Source of the DNA: Parasulfitobacter algicola
Lineage (GTDB): Bacteria; Pseudomonadota; Alphaproteobacteria; Rhodobacterales; Rhodobacteraceae
Reading direction: 5' to 3'
DNA: 64,000 bases
NCBI RefSeq assembly: GCF_013315265.1
Contig: NZ_JABUFE010000011.1
Location: 1-64,000, forward strand
Of the stretch, positions 53,971 through 63,646 are shown one piece after another. The notes below the pieces were generated by a model, which made no database searches, was not told where the DNA came from, and worked only from the letters and a program-made list of their open reading frames with translations. Within the stretch, counting starts at the first letter, position 1; every line of letters starts with the position of its first letter. The position numbers and the translations under genes are program-made.

Positions 53971-54396
53971 CTATCTTGCAGTCGTCGCAGCAATAGACCG
54001 AATCCGTTCGATCATAGCGCGCAATCCGTTGGACCTTTGCGCCGACAGATGATCATTCAGACCAAGACGGCCCAACTCTGCCAATGCATCCACCTGCGTT
54101 ACGTCTCTAACTGTCAGATCATTATAAAGTGCATGTAAAACAGCAATCAGCCCTTTAACAATCATCGCGTCACTATCACCGCGGAATGTAAAGACGGCAC
54201 TAGGGCCATCGCCCTTAATCTCAGGAACCAGCCAAACCTGACTGGCACAGCCATCGACTTTTGTTGCGGGTACACGAAACGCATCCTCCAAAGGCGGCAT
54301 CGCTTTGCCCATATCGATCACATGGCGATAACGATCTTCCCAGTCTTCCAAAAACTCAAACGTCTCTGCAATATCCTCAAAGGCTTCGGTTGCCAT
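53971..54396 (-). CDS. sufE: SufE cysteine-desulfurase activator
   Basis: This 141-residue protein accepts sulfur from SufS for iron-sulfur assembly. The acceptor Cys is in KVDGCASQVWLVPE, and the FRGDSDAMIVKGLIAVLHALYND and LGRLGLNDHLSAQRSNGLRAMIERI segments are family marks. Length is normal. It is a single minus-strand gene upstream of the GTA operon. Confidence 0.95.
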   Translation of the reverse strand: MATEAFEDIAETFEFLEDWEDRYRHVIDMGKAMPPLEDAFRVPATKVDGCASQVWLVPEIKGDGPSAVFTFRGDSDAMIVKGLIAVLHALYNDLTVRDVTQVDALAELGRLGLNDHLSAQRSNGLRAMIERIRSIAATTAR

Positions 54397-54529
54397 GTCA
54401 TACTCCTTTTCAGCAGCAAACAGTTAGGGCTGATATCACCAAAGGTCCAGACCAACCGGATGCGCAGAATGGCTTTTCAACCCCGCAAGGATGCGATACG
54501 CCCAATCAAAAGGTATTTGAGGAGTCTTT

Positions 54530-54991
54530 ATGCGCCGTTCCATATTATCTGTATTGATCCTTGGCACATGTCTTGCTGGTTGCGCGACAGTGCGCGAAAG
54601 CCGCGTCAACCCGTTCAACTGGTTTGGAAACGCACAAGAAGAAACACTGCAAGCCGCCCCTGAACGCGCCACAACGCAAGATCGTCGCCCCATGGTCAGC
54701 CAGATTGTTTCGATTGAAATCGATCGGACGCCCGGCGGCGCTATATTACGTGCTGTGGGTCTGCCCCCGACTCAAGGATATTTTGCTGGCGATCTTGTCC
54801 GCGTTCAGAATACCGATCCTGGCGTTCTGACGTATGAGTTCAGAATAATCCCACCGCGCGGCACCCAAAGAACAAGCACACAACAATCACGCGAAGTGGT
54901 TGTTGCCCTGTTTATAACAGATCAGGATTTGCAGCGTGCCAGCGCGATACGCGTTATCGGTCAACTAAACGCACAATCTTTACGGCGTTAA
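54530..54991 (+). CDS. Small lipoprotein
   Basis: This 153-residue protein has a lipoprotein signal with lipobox LAGC (Cys18), a short NPFNWFGN motif and a soluble domain (IEIDRTPGGAILRAVGLPPTQGYFAGDLV). Similar small lipoproteins are common in Rhodobacterales; the function is unknown. It converges on rnd with a 4-base overlap. GAGG precedes the ATG. Confidence 0.82.
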   Translation: MRRSILSVLILGTCLAGCATVRESRVNPFNWFGNAQEETLQAAPERATTQDRRPMVSQIVSIEIDRTPGGAILRAVGLPPTQGYFAGDLVRVQNTDPGVLTYEFRIIPPRGTQRTSTQQSREVVVALFITDQDLQRASAIRVIGQLNAQSLRR

Positions 54992-56145
54992 AGATCAACA
55001 ATCACCACACGACCGGATTGCGCGGCCAGACCGATTTCACCATTGCACAGGCGCAGGGCATCTTCTCCGAAGACCTCTTTGCGCCAACCCTTCAGCGCTG
55101 AACAATCCCTTAAGCCAGCCGACAACCCATCCAGATCCGACGCAGAAGCGATTAGCTTTTGCGCCACACCTGCACCTTCGGACTTTGCTTTCAGCAAAAC
55201 GCGCAACAAATCGGCCAAAGCCGGATTCACCTGCAACTTGTCCCGACTACGATCTGGTTTTGGTTGATCTTCTGGCGGGCATGCCAGCCCTGCAGCAACG
55301 GCGGCTATTATGCCTTCCGCAATCTCGCCCCGTCGCGCATCGCGCAACAAAAGCCGCGACCGGCCCAAATCAGCCAAATTGGCGGGTTTAGTTGATGCCA
55401 GTTCAACCAACGCATCATCTTTGAACACCCGATTACGCGGCACATTATGCGATTGGGCATAGATTTCGCGAAAGGCGGCCAGTTCCCGTACAATGGCCAG
55501 AAAACGTCCTGAATTCGTACGTGTCTTCACACGGTTCCAGGCCTGCATCGGTTCGATGATATATGTATCCGGGGTCAGCAGAACCTGAAGTTCTTCCTCA
55601 ACCCATTTGGTGCGCTTGGTCTTTTTCAACTCGGCAGACAGATATTCGTAAATTTCACGCAGGTGCGTCACATCGGCCAAAGCATAGGTCTTTTGCGCAT
55701 CCGTCAGCGGTCTGCGCGACCAGTCCGTAAACCGCGATGTCTTGTCCAATGATTCCCGTGTGATTTTGCGAACCAGCGTTTCATATCCAACCTGATCACC
55801 AAATCCGCACACCATTGCAGCCACTTGCGTATCAAATAACGGGTCGGGAAAAACATCCGCCTCAATAAAGAAGATCTCAAGATCCTGACGCGCGGCATGA
55901 AAAACTTTGACAACAGATGTATCACGAAACAGGTCATATAAAGGGTCAAGCGACAAGCCATCGGATAGCGGATCCACTAAAACGGCATCATCCGCACCAT
56001 CCCCCGGCACAGCCAGCTGCACCAAACAAAGCTTGGAATAATAGGTCCGTTCACGCAGAAATTCTGTATCTACCGTTACATATTCATGTGTTTTGGCTTT
56101 GTTGCAAAACTCAGCCAAACTGTCCGTCGTCGTCAGCGTCTTCAT
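54988..56145 (-). CDS. rnd: Ribonuclease D
   Basis: The ATG at 56145 gives 385 residues. The DEDD exonuclease domain has VTVDTEFLRE (Asp, Glu), FHAARQDLEIFF and the later TYALADVTHL with the catalytic Tyr and Asp. An HRDC domain follows (RELAAFREIYAQSHNVPRNRVFKDDALVELA) and a weaker C-terminal one. It trims tRNA 3' ends. A longer frame to 56244 lacks family sequence. Confidence 0.93.
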   Translation of the reverse strand: MKTLTTTDSLAEFCNKAKTHEYVTVDTEFLRERTYYSKLCLVQLAVPGDGADDAVLVDPLSDGLSLDPLYDLFRDTSVVKVFHAARQDLEIFFIEADVFPDPLFDTQVAAMVCGFGDQVGYETLVRKITRESLDKTSRFTDWSRRPLTDAQKTYALADVTHLREIYEYLSAELKKTKRTKWVEEELQVLLTPDTYIIEPMQAWNRVKTRTNSGRFLAIVRELAAFREIYAQSHNVPRNRVFKDDALVELASTKPANLADLGRSRLLLRDARRGEIAEGIIAAVAAGLACPPEDQPKPDRSRDKLQVNPALADLLRVLLKAKSEGAGVAQKLIASASDLDGLSAGLRDCSALKGWRKEVFGEDALRLCNGEIGLAAQSGRVVIVDL

Positions 56146-56250
56146 ATGGGGCCGTTCTTTATTTGTTTTGGGCGCAACCCTTGCCGCAAAATTATTAATG
56201 AAATGCGGCAGAAAAGAAAAGCCTAGTGAAAATTCTTTAGACATTGCCGC

Positions 56251-56838
56251 CTATGATAGAAAAACCGGTGTGCGGTCCCCTGCCGCAAAACGGCGCAGAA
56301 CGGTGGGGTATAGAATATGTTCCTGCACCAGAACGCGGGCTGTCAAAGTTTGCACCGTGTCTTTCGCCATAATCGGCACCCGCGCCTGCCCCAAAACAGG
56401 GCCGTCGTCCAGTTCAGCCGTTACTTCATGCACAGTGCAGCCGTGTTCGGCATCACCCGATTCAATCGCGCGCTTGTGGGTGTGCAGACCACGATACTTT
56501 GGCAATAGCGACGGATGAATATTCAGCATCCGCCCCTGCCAGTGCTTTACGAAACCCGGCGTTAGCACCCGCATGAAGCCTGCCAGACATATAATGTCAG
56601 GCGACGCTGCGATCAGCTGATCTTTTAGGGCTGTCTCAAAGCCTGGGCGATCCTCAAACCGCCGGTGATCCACTGCCTGGGCTGGGATTCCCATCGTGCG
56701 GGCTTTGTCCAGACCACCTGCTTTTGGATCGTTTGACAATACAAGAACCGGTCGTGCCGGATGGTCGCCAGTCATGCTTTCAGCCAGCTTGACCATATTC
56801 GACCCCCCGCCTGAGATCAGAATGGCAACACGCTTCAA
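56251..56838 (-). CDS. purN: Phosphoribosylglycinamide formyltransferase
   Basis: This 195-residue enzyme formylates GAR with 10-formyl-THF in purine synthesis. Motifs are ISGGGSNM for the phosphate, [26 protein letters not shown] with the catalytic Asn and His, and [17 protein letters not shown] with the catalytic Asp. It overlaps purM by 4 bases. Confidence 0.95.
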   Translation of the reverse strand: MKRVAILISGGGSNMVKLAESMTGDHPARPVLVLSNDPKAGGLDKARTMGIPAQAVDHRRFEDRPGFETALKDQLIAASPDIICLAGFMRVLTPGFVKHWQGRMLNIHPSLLPKYRGLHTHKRAIESGDAEHGCTVHEVTAELDDGPVLGQARVPIMAKDTVQTLTARVLVQEHILYPTVLRRFAAGDRTPVFLS

Positions 56839-57881
56839 ATCAGACGACCTGTCGTTTTTACGCCCTCACCGGTTTCAACCCGACCAATCACACTGACCGT
56901 TTCGCCCGCATCCTGTAGCTGCTGCAAAAGACCGTGCATGCGGTGTTCATCCACCACCAGCACCATGCCAATCCCTGCGTTAAAGGTTTTCAGCAACTCC
57001 GCCTGATCCAGGCCACCCGTGTCAGCCAGCCATTTGAAAACCGAAGGCAGTTCCCAGCTTGACAGATCAATCGTTGCACCCAGCCCATCGGGCAAAACAC
57101 GCGGCAGGTTTTCCGTCAAACCACCGCCCGTGATATGGGCCATGGCATTCACACCACCCGCCTTAACTGCCGCCAGTGTGGATTTTACGTAAAGCCGTGT
57201 CGGTGTCAGCAGCGACGCACCCAGGGTCATGTGATCAAATGGGGCCGGATCATGCCAACCAAGGCCCGATACTTCGACAATCTTGCGCACCAGCGAATAA
57301 CCATTCGAATGTACCCCGTCCGAGGCCAAGCCAAGCAGCACATCGCCCTCACTGACAACACCCGGCAAATCTGCGCCGCGCTCAATCGCGCCTACGGCAA
57401 AACCGGCAAGATCAAAATCGCCAGCCGCATACATGCCCGGCATTTCAGCGGTTTCCCCACCAATCAGTGCGCAACCTGAATGCAGACACCCTTCGGCAAT
57501 GCTTTCAATAATCCGAGCGGCTTGATCTTGATTCAACTTGCCAGTGGCAAAATAATCCAGAAAGAACAAAGGTTCTGCGCCTTGACAGATCAAGTCATTC
57601 ACGCACATGGCAACCAGATCAATTCCAATGCTGTCAACCATGCCCGTTTCAATGGCGATCTTCAGCTTGGTGCCTACCCCGTCGGTCGCAGCCACCAGAA
57701 CCGGGTCATCGTATCCCGCCGCTTTCAGATCAAACAAAGCGCCAAAACCGCCAAGCCCAGACATCACACCAGGTCGCTGTGTCCGCTTGGCGGCCGGTTT
57801 AATCCGCTCGACCAAGGCATTGCCTGCGTCTATATCAACACCAGCATCTGCATAGCTTAAACCGTTTTTGCCAGGCTTCAT
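56835..57881 (-). CDS. purM: Phosphoribosylformylglycinamidine cyclo-ligase
   Basis: The ATG at 57881 gives 348 residues ([20 protein letters not shown]), the usual AIR synthetase start; the frame to 58154 is not coding. Motifs are [55 protein letters not shown] and [17 protein letters not shown]. It makes AIR just after PurN in the pathway and is co-transcribed with it. Confidence 0.95.
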   Translation of the reverse strand: MKPGKNGLSYADAGVDIDAGNALVERIKPAAKRTQRPGVMSGLGGFGALFDLKAAGYDDPVLVAATDGVGTKLKIAIETGMVDSIGIDLVAMCVNDLICQGAEPLFFLDYFATGKLNQDQAARIIESIAEGCLHSGCALIGGETAEMPGMYAAGDFDLAGFAVGAIERGADLPGVVSEGDVLLGLASDGVHSNGYSLVRKIVEVSGLGWHDPAPFDHMTLGASLLTPTRLYVKSTLAAVKAGGVNAMAHITGGGLTENLPRVLPDGLGATIDLSSWELPSVFKWLADTGGLDQAELLKTFNAGIGMVLVVDEHRMHGLLQQLQDAGETVSVIGRVETGEGVKTTGRLI

Positions 57882-57949
57882 CCCGTGTTCCCTATGATGA
57901 TAATGATTTATCGATGTGCTAGCAGGCAGCACCGCGCTTGTCCACGCAG

Positions 57950-58366
57950 CTATTTGCGGATTAGTTTTAAATATCCCCATGCACCCATGCGGAAAAACAT
58001 CCAGGTCAGACCCACATAGGCACACAAAAGAACAGCCCCCATCATCAGCAGGCCTCCGGCACTTGGCATCGCCAAAACGTCCAGAGCGCCCACAGACAAT
58101 AAGACCGGAAACAACAGGAATAAGCTGACAGATACCATTATGAAACAGACCCAAAACGCTTCAAGCCGCTTTGGTACGCATCCTGCACGTCGCGCAAAAT
58201 AACCGCCTGTATAAACCCCAGGTAAAGCGGCGGTCGCCGCCATGACAAGCGCTCCCATGTGTAAAATGTCCCCCGCAGAACGACCCTGCAAGACAAACCA
58301 GGCGGATGCGGCCGTCATGGTGAAAACCAACAGATAGCGTAAAACAAGTCCAAACAGATGATCCAT
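57950..58366 (-). CDS. ABZJ_00895-type four-helix membrane protein
   Basis: The ATG at 58366 gives 138 residues with four membrane helices ([82 protein letters not shown]). The Arg-containing GGYFARRAG loop is the best marker of this poorly known family. It lies 68 bases upstream of purM on the same strand; a shared transcript is possible. Confidence 0.7.
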   Translation of the reverse strand: MDHLFGLVLRYLLVFTMTAASAWFVLQGRSAGDILHMGALVMAATAALPGVYTGGYFARRAGCVPKRLEAFWVCFIMVSVSLFLLFPVLLSVGALDVLAMPSAGGLLMMGAVLLCAYVGLTWMFFRMGAWGYLKLIRK

Positions 58367-58471
58367 ACGCACCCCATTGCGTTTATCACCCGCGCGTATT
58401 GCCCAATCCGAAGCCACAAAGCAACTTGCATCTTGACCTGTCCGCAATGTCTGTTAGGCAGCAGTTTACGG

Positions 58472-58548
58472 GGGCCTGTAGCTCAGCTGGTTAGAGCAGT
58501 CCGCTCATAACGGATTGGTCGCAGGTTCAAGTCCTGCCGGGCCTACCA
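58472..58548 (+). tRNA. tRNA with CAU anticodon (elongator Met or lysidine-modified Ile2)
   Basis: The 77-base sequence folds as a full cloverleaf. The acceptor GGGCCTG pairs with CGGGCCT, and the D arm GCTC/GAGC, anticodon arm GTCCG-CTCATAA-CGGAT and T arm GCAGG-TTCAAGT-CCTGC are complete. CCA is encoded. The anticodon CAT is at 58506-58508. It is not the initiator because position 1-72 is a G-U pair and the three-G initiator stem is absent. The GGTC variable loop resembles Ile2, but I cannot separate Met from Ile2 by eye. Confidence 0.93.
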
Positions 58549-58809
58549 AAACATTAAAATATCATCCCTGAAATTCATTGATATACGATGACATGTGACT
58601 GCAGACCGTATTTGAAGGTGTGGTGATTTGATTTGGGTGTATAAATCACCTACTCAAACCCATTCGTCATTTTGTCACCTGTCCCGAACAACATGCAGAT
58701 CTATCCGTGTTTTATAAAGACCCCCGCACACCGTTCAGCAATCATCTTGTAGAGCACACTTTGATCCACTAGCCTTAAGGCAAGGAATTTATGTTTTTAG
58801 GAGATTTTC

Positions 58810-60513
58810 ATGCGCCTTACATTGTTCTTTTGGATTTTCTTGACTCTTTTCATCTCTGCCGTCTCTGCCCAGGAAACTACAGATACTGACAACGATATCC
58901 TGTTTATTCTGGATGGATCGGGGTCGATGTGGGGTCGCGTCAATGACGTCGAAAAAATTGTAGTAGCCAAAAATGTCATGGCTGGTCTAATCGAAGAACT
59001 ACCCGAAGAGATTCATACCGGATTGATCACATACGGTCACCGAACACGCGGGTCTTGCGATGATATCGAATTAATCGCAGTTCCCGGCACCACGGCACGC
59101 ACAGATTTGCTGTCTGCGCTGGCCGATGTAAACCCTTTGGGCAAAACGCCAATTGCAGGCAGCCTGATACGTGCTGGCGAAGCCCTTCGCGAAACCGAAA
59201 ACGCCGTTTCGATCGTTTTGGTATCAGATGGTATTGAAAGCTGCGAAGGTGATCCCTGCGCAACGGCCGCGTTATTGCGCGAACAAGGGATTGACGTAAC
59301 CATCCATGTGGTCGGGTTTGATGTTGATGCCGAGGCCGAAGAACAACTTAGCTGTATCGCCAAGGCAGGCGGCGGCGAATACTATCAGGCAAGTTCTGCA
59401 GATGCGCTAAGTGGCGCGCTGGCCGATGTTCGCACAAGCATTGTTGAGCCTGCGCCAGAACAGGTCATACAGGAAACCGTCACAATTGATCCGAATGTAC
59501 GTCTTGCCGAAGATGTCATCGGCGGTGTGAATGTCGTTGCTATTGTATCAGGTGAAACGTTGTTACGATTGGCCGGAACAGCGGCCGAGCAAATCCCACC
59601 AGGATCTTATCAGTTTGAATTTGATAACTTTCTGTCGCCTGCAATCATCATAGAAAAAGACGAAGAATATGTTATTTCTGCCGCACAATTTGGTCTTTCG
59701 ATTGTGCAACTTGATGGCACTCAGATCCAAAACGTTCGTGTTTTTGATAATGCGACCAATGAAGAATTGACATATCTTTCAGGAACGATACCCCAGCAAT
59801 TTCCATCCGGATCATATCGGTTTGAATTTGCTAATTTTACGTCACCTCCATTTCTGATTGAGGCCAACCAGACCTATATTATTTCCCCTTCAGATTTCGC
59901 GCTTGCCCAGATCGCAATGGATGGCACACAGTTTACAAATGTCTACATCATCGATGATGCAACCGCTGAAAGGGTAACGTTTCTGAGTGGAACATCGCCA
60001 AAAAAGATCCCACCTGGTACCTATCGGTTCAAATTCGCCACCTTCACATCGCCCCCGTTTATTGTCGAAGGAAATGGCAACTATACAATCTCACCGTCAG
60101 ATTATGGTGTGGCACAGATCGCCATGGATGGCACGCAACTTAAAAACGTATATATCATTGATACCGCAACGGGTGAAAGTCTGACGTATCTCGGTGGGAC
60201 ATCTCCAAAGTTAATCCCGGCGGGCACCTATCAGTTCAAATTCAACCACTTCACATCACCCCCATTTGTTGTCGAAGAAAATGGGATCTATACAATTTCG
60301 CCATCAGACTATGGTCTTGCAACGGTACGCACAACGCGCGCCATTTCGGGGGGATTACAGTTACAGCAAGATGGCAAACGCATCGGTACGATTAGGGGTA
60401 ATAGTCCCATACAAATTGCCCCGGGCGTTTATACTCTGGTCCAGAAGAACGTTGAACTGGATACCGTCACGATTGAACCCGGTGAAACGCGCGTTTTTGA
60501 ACTTGAGCCATAA
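58810..60513 (+). CDS. Secreted VWA-domain protein with 69-residue tandem repeats
   Basis: This 567-residue protein has a signal peptide (cleavage after AVSAQ) and a von Willebrand A domain (30-205) with an intact MIDAS: DGSGS at 35-39, Thr in GKTPIAGSL and SDGIESCEG. After it come four beta-rich units of 69 residues (about 228-296 degenerate, 297-365, 366-434, 435-503), each with a (I/V)PxGTYxFxFxxFTSPPF core. A short end domain follows. AGGAG precedes the ATG. No neighbour suggests a function; metal-dependent adhesion in the periplasm or at the surface is plausible. The 261 bases upstream hold only a GGTGATTT/AAATCACC hairpin (58622-58650). Confidence 0.8.
   Translation: MRLTLFFWIFLTLFISAVSAQETTDTDNDILFILDGSGSMWGRVNDVEKIVVAKNVMAGLIEELPEEIHTGLITYGHRTRGSCDDIELIAVPGTTARTDLLSALADVNPLGKTPIAGSLIRAGEALRETENAVSIVLVSDGIESCEGDPCATAALLREQGIDVTIHVVGFDVDAEAEEQLSCIAKAGGGEYYQASSADALSGALADVRTSIVEPAPEQVIQETVTIDPNVRLAEDVIGGVNVVAIVSGETLLRLAGTAAEQIPPGSYQFEFDNFLSPAIIIEKDEEYVISAAQFGLSIVQLDGTQIQNVRVFDNATNEELTYLSGTIPQQFPSGSYRFEFANFTSPPFLIEANQTYIISPSDFALAQIAMDGTQFTNVYIIDDATAERVTFLSGTSPKKIPPGTYRFKFATFTSPPFIVEGNGNYTISPSDYGVAQIAMDGTQLKNVYIIDTATGESLTYLGGTSPKLIPAGTYQFKFNHFTSPPFVVEENGIYTISPSDYGLATVRTTRAISGGLQLQQDGKRIGTIRGNSPIQIAPGVYTLVQKNVELDTVTIEPGETRVFELEP
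59698..60318 (+). repeat. Three 207-base in-frame repeats in the VWA gene
   Basis: Units start at 59698, 59905 and 60112, each 207 bases (69 codons). The second and third are most alike (AQIAMDGTQ at the start of both, ISPSDYG at the end). A more diverged unit precedes them at about 59491. Confidence 0.85.
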
Positions 60514-60579
60514 CCACAGTTTTAATTCTGACGTGGCATCAGCGCTCAAAGTTCTGTCCTTTTACTACTTATCCAAAGG

Positions 60580-60712
60580 CCCCCTCTGATAATATACCAG
60601 AGGGGGAGTTGGCCCGTGAGCGGACAACAAGGAGAGCTTGGAGGCTTCTCGGATGCACCTGCCTCTCAAGGCGTTCCCTCGCCGCCGACAGTTAAAGCGG
60701 CGCCATCCGAGA
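60580..60712 (+). ncRNA. Candidate structured RNA downstream of the VWA gene
   Basis: The 280-base gap between the convergent VWA and acyl-CoA ligase genes is rich in stems. A 9-base stem CCCCCTCTG/CAGAGGGGG (60580-60606) is followed by a three-way junction. P1 is TCTCGGATG/CATCCGAGA (60647-60655 with 60704-60712), P2 is GCCT/AGGC (60661-60672) and P3 is CGCCGC/GCGGCG (60680-60685 with 60697-60702). I do not match it to a known family. It could be an sRNA, a 3'-UTR element or a repeat; the strand is uncertain. Confidence 0.4.
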
Positions 60713-60772
60713 CTTCGTTTGATGTAAGATCAACCGGCTCTCTCATAGGAAAGACGTTTCAGAACCAATTTT

Positions 60773-60795
60773 ATTCTCGTAAAAAGAGAATTTTT
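60773..60795 (+). terminator. Weak intrinsic terminator for the + strand
   Basis: ATTCTC pairs with GAGAAT (60773-60778 with 60786-60791) and is followed by TTTT. It would end transcripts from the VWA gene or the candidate RNA just before the convergent acyl-CoA ligase stop. Confidence 0.45.
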
Positions 60796-62413
60796 ATACT
60801 TTACTCGCGCGATCGCGCAAAACGTATTTCTGAATTTTGCCAGTTGATGTCTTGGGAATATCACCAAAGACAACTTTTTTGGGTGTTTTAAATCCAGCCA
60901 AATGCTTTTTGCAAAAGTTGATAATTTCGGCCTCTGTCGCGTCATGCCCCTCGCGCAGTTCAATAAAGGCACAGGGCACTTCGCCCCAACGATCATGCGG
61001 GATGGCAACGATAGCGGCGGCCTGAACAGCGGCGTGACGATACAGGACCCCTTCAACTTCAATCGACGATATATTTTCGCCGCCTGAAATAATCACATCC
61101 TTCAGCCTGTCGCGGATCTGAACATAGGTATTGTCATGCATTACAGCCGCATCCCCCGTCCAGAACCAACCATCCTTAAAAGCGTCGTCCGTCGCTGCGG
61201 CGTCTTTGTAATACCCCTTCATGATCGGATTTCCTCGCACAGCGATTTCGCCCTGGGTCACGCCATCACGCGGAACATCCTGACCTGTCGATTTATCAGC
61301 CACACGAACCTGTTCCAGAATTGGAAAGCCCACGCCTTGCATCGATTGCATCTGCGCCTGTTCATCTGCAGAAAGATCAGCCCATTCATCGCGCCACAGA
61401 CATTCAGTAATGTGGCCAAAGGTTTCTGTCAGGCCGTAAACCTGCATGACATCCAGCCCCATAGCCTGCGATTTCTGCAAGATCGCGGGCGGTGGCGGTG
61501 CGCCGGCTGTAAAAACCTTGATCGGCGGCGACACGGGTTCTTCTGCGTCCTTTGCGCTTTCGATCAGCATTTGCAACACAATCGGCGCCCCGCCGAAGTG
61601 GGTGACCTTATGGTGTTGAATGGCGTCCCAAATCCGTTCCGGTACGGGATCACGCGTATAAATGATTTTAGCGCCGATACTGGCCAATGCCCAAGGGTGG
61701 TTCCAGCCATTACAATGAAACATCGGCACAATGGACAGATAAACGGTGTGTTCCGTCATGGGCCATGTCACAACAGTGCCAAGCGCCATCAGATACCCGC
61801 CACGGTGATGATAAACCACGCCTTTGGGCCGCCCTGATGTGCCAGATGTATAATTCAGCGAAATGGCTTGCCATTCATCATCTGGCAGGTGCCACGTTGC
61901 ATCTGCATCGCCGGTCAGCAGAAAACTTTCATAATCCGTTCTGTCTGATCCGGGCGGCGTGTCTGCTTGGTCATCGACAATTTCAATCACCTCTATATCG
62001 CGCCCCAAAATATCAAAAGCGTTTCGCAGCAGGTCAGAAAAAACCGTGTCCGCAATGATCAGCTTTGTGTCCGCATGATCCAGAATATAAGCGACCGTTT
62101 CGGCCTCAAGGCGCGTATTGATCGTGTTCAGCACAGCACCCGATACCGGAACTGAAAAATGCAATTCGAACATTTCAGGGATGTTTGGCACGATCACCGA
62201 CACGGTATCGCCCGCAGCAATGCCGTGCTGTTTCAACGCATCGGCAAATCTGCGACACCTGCCAGCGACCTGCGCCCAGGTACGGTGGATTTCGCCATAT
62301 ATAAAAGCCGTGCGGTCGCCATACACTGTTTCCGCCCGTTTCAGGAATGAAATCGGCGACAACGGTACATAATTTGCGGCAGCCTTTCCAAGCGCCTCGT
62401 AATGTTTTTGCAT
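60794..62413 (-). CDS. AMP-forming acyl-CoA ligase, probable methylmercaptopropionate-CoA ligase (DmdB)
   Basis: This 539-residue enzyme has the adenylate-forming motifs ISLNYTSGTSGRPKGVVYHHRG (P-loop), YGLTETFG, WFWTGDAAV, LKDVIISGGENIS and catalytic Lys526 in KTSTGKIQK. It activates a short or medium acid to its CoA ester. Length equals characterised DmdB enzymes, and the next gene upstream is a DMSP demethylase-like protein, whose product methylmercaptopropionate is the DmdB substrate. Other short-chain acids cannot be excluded. GGGGGGGATCG precedes the ATG. Confidence 0.82.
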   Translation of the reverse strand: MQKHYEALGKAAANYVPLSPISFLKRAETVYGDRTAFIYGEIHRTWAQVAGRCRRFADALKQHGIAAGDTVSVIVPNIPEMFELHFSVPVSGAVLNTINTRLEAETVAYILDHADTKLIIADTVFSDLLRNAFDILGRDIEVIEIVDDQADTPPGSDRTDYESFLLTGDADATWHLPDDEWQAISLNYTSGTSGRPKGVVYHHRGGYLMALGTVVTWPMTEHTVYLSIVPMFHCNGWNHPWALASIGAKIIYTRDPVPERIWDAIQHHKVTHFGGAPIVLQMLIESAKDAEEPVSPPIKVFTAGAPPPPAILQKSQAMGLDVMQVYGLTETFGHITECLWRDEWADLSADEQAQMQSMQGVGFPILEQVRVADKSTGQDVPRDGVTQGEIAVRGNPIMKGYYKDAAATDDAFKDGWFWTGDAAVMHDNTYVQIRDRLKDVIISGGENISSIEVEGVLYRHAAVQAAAIVAIPHDRWGEVPCAFIELREGHDATEAEIINFCKKHLAGFKTPKKVVFGDIPKTSTGKIQKYVLRDRASKV

Positions 62414-62453
62414 CAGCGATCCCCCCCTTTTTGATCGTCATTCCGGACGATGA

Positions 62454-63566
62454 CTAAACAAACGGCATATCGACCAACTTGCCGCTTACCTGCCCATCAC
62501 TGCGTATCGCAGTCACATCGTCCCCTGATGCAACATCAACCGAAACCAAAGCATAACCAATGTTTTTCTTCAATCGGTACGACCAAACACAATTGGTCAT
62601 CTGACCAACAGCGCGATCCCTTTGCCGCAGCTCTTCCCAGATCGCACCCATTGGCTCAGGCGTATCGCCCTCAAGGATGATACCCAGTTGGTGCCGCTTT
62701 TGACCTTCCTCGCTGATCTGGCGCAGGGCTTGGATGCCGATAACATCATCCTGCACATCCAAATTTATGTACTTGCCCAATCCCAATTCAAACGGGTTTG
62801 TCGTCTCATCTGTATCAGCACGTACGGACAACAGCCCACTTTCTGTGCGTTCCGACGGATTTGGCGTGCCCGGGCCGATATCCCATTTTTGCCCGGCTTC
62901 TTTGAAAATATTCCACAGCTGTGTGCCCTTGCTGCCATCGCGCAGATAAATCTCAAAACCACCCTGCTTGGACCAACCCGATCTTTGCACAGCGATTGGA
63001 ATACCCTCAATCACGGCTTCAAGAAACCAGAAATACTTAATGTCGCGCACCCAGTCACCCATCACGTGGGCGACGACATCTTCGGCTTTTGGCCCCTGCA
63101 AAGCCATCGGTGACACATCAGGTTCGGTAATTTCGACATCCAGACCACGCTCTGCGGCAATCGCATGAGACCAAAGCCAAATATCCGAGTCAGCGATAGA
63201 TAACCAATAAAGATCATCCGCCAGCTTAAGAAGAATCGGATCATTGATCAGTACGCCGTTATGACTGCACAGGGGCGCATATTTGCCCTGCCCCACCTTA
63301 CAGTTCGAAAAATCACGCGGTGACAGTATTTGCGCAAGTCTGGCGGCATCGGGCCCCTTGAACTGAACCTGACGTTCCGCGCCGACGTCCCATTGCGCGA
63401 CGCCCTTGATCAGCCGCCAGTATTCAGCTTCAGGATCGCCATAACCGGTTGGCAGAACCATCTGATTGTAAATCGTAGCAGACACCAGACCATCGGCCTG
63501 GGTGGCTTGATAAAACGGAGAAGGACGAATTCGTACGGACGGAGCGGCTGAAAACATGGGCGGCAT
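62454..63566 (-). CDS. dmdA: Dimethylsulfoniopropionate demethylase (DmdA family)
   Basis: The ATG at 63566 gives 370 residues, the normal DmdA length. It belongs to the GcvT-type tetrahydrofolate methyltransferases: VRIRPSPFYQAT, YNQMVLPTGYGDPEAEY, WDVGAERQVQFKGPDAARL, PRDFSNCKVGQGKYAPLCSHNG, and QRSGWSKQGGFEIYLRDGSKG with the DMSP-type Trp/Ser/Lys loop. It moves a methyl from DMSP to THF, giving methylmercaptopropionate. A GcvT relative of other substrate is the main alternative. It lies 40 bases before the acyl-CoA ligase gene, same strand. Confidence 0.82.
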   Translation of the reverse strand: MPPMFSAAPSVRIRPSPFYQATQADGLVSATIYNQMVLPTGYGDPEAEYWRLIKGVAQWDVGAERQVQFKGPDAARLAQILSPRDFSNCKVGQGKYAPLCSHNGVLINDPILLKLADDLYWLSIADSDIWLWSHAIAAERGLDVEITEPDVSPMALQGPKAEDVVAHVMGDWVRDIKYFWFLEAVIEGIPIAVQRSGWSKQGGFEIYLRDGSKGTQLWNIFKEAGQKWDIGPGTPNPSERTESGLLSVRADTDETTNPFELGLGKYINLDVQDDVIGIQALRQISEEGQKRHQLGIILEGDTPEPMGAIWEELRQRDRAVGQMTNCVWSYRLKKNIGYALVSVDVASGDDVTAIRSDGQVSGKLVDMPFV

Positions 63567-63646
63567 CCCCAGCAAAAAGTATGTCAATATGATGACTTAG
63601 ACACGGAATTTTGAGTCGCACAAGCATTCTGTGCGGCTAGTAAAAT

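Noticed and set aside
56835-58154. Long N-terminal extension of purM
   Set aside because: The residues before the ATG at 57881 do not fit AIR synthetases and run across the gap and the neighbouring membrane-protein gene.
58472-58548. tRNA as an integration site for an island
   Set aside because: No integrase or direct repeat of the tRNA 3' end was seen nearby; the recombinase remnant is more than 57 kb away.
60631-60680. Glycine-riboswitch-like words (GGAGAG, CTCTCAAGGC)
   Set aside because: The conserved core of the glycine aptamer is missing and no + strand gene follows, so the likeness is superficial.
60616-60891. A 91-codon + strand frame in the gap before the acyl-CoA ligase
   Set aside because: It overlaps the end of the ligase gene by almost 100 bases, has no family likeness, and runs through the stems of the candidate RNA.
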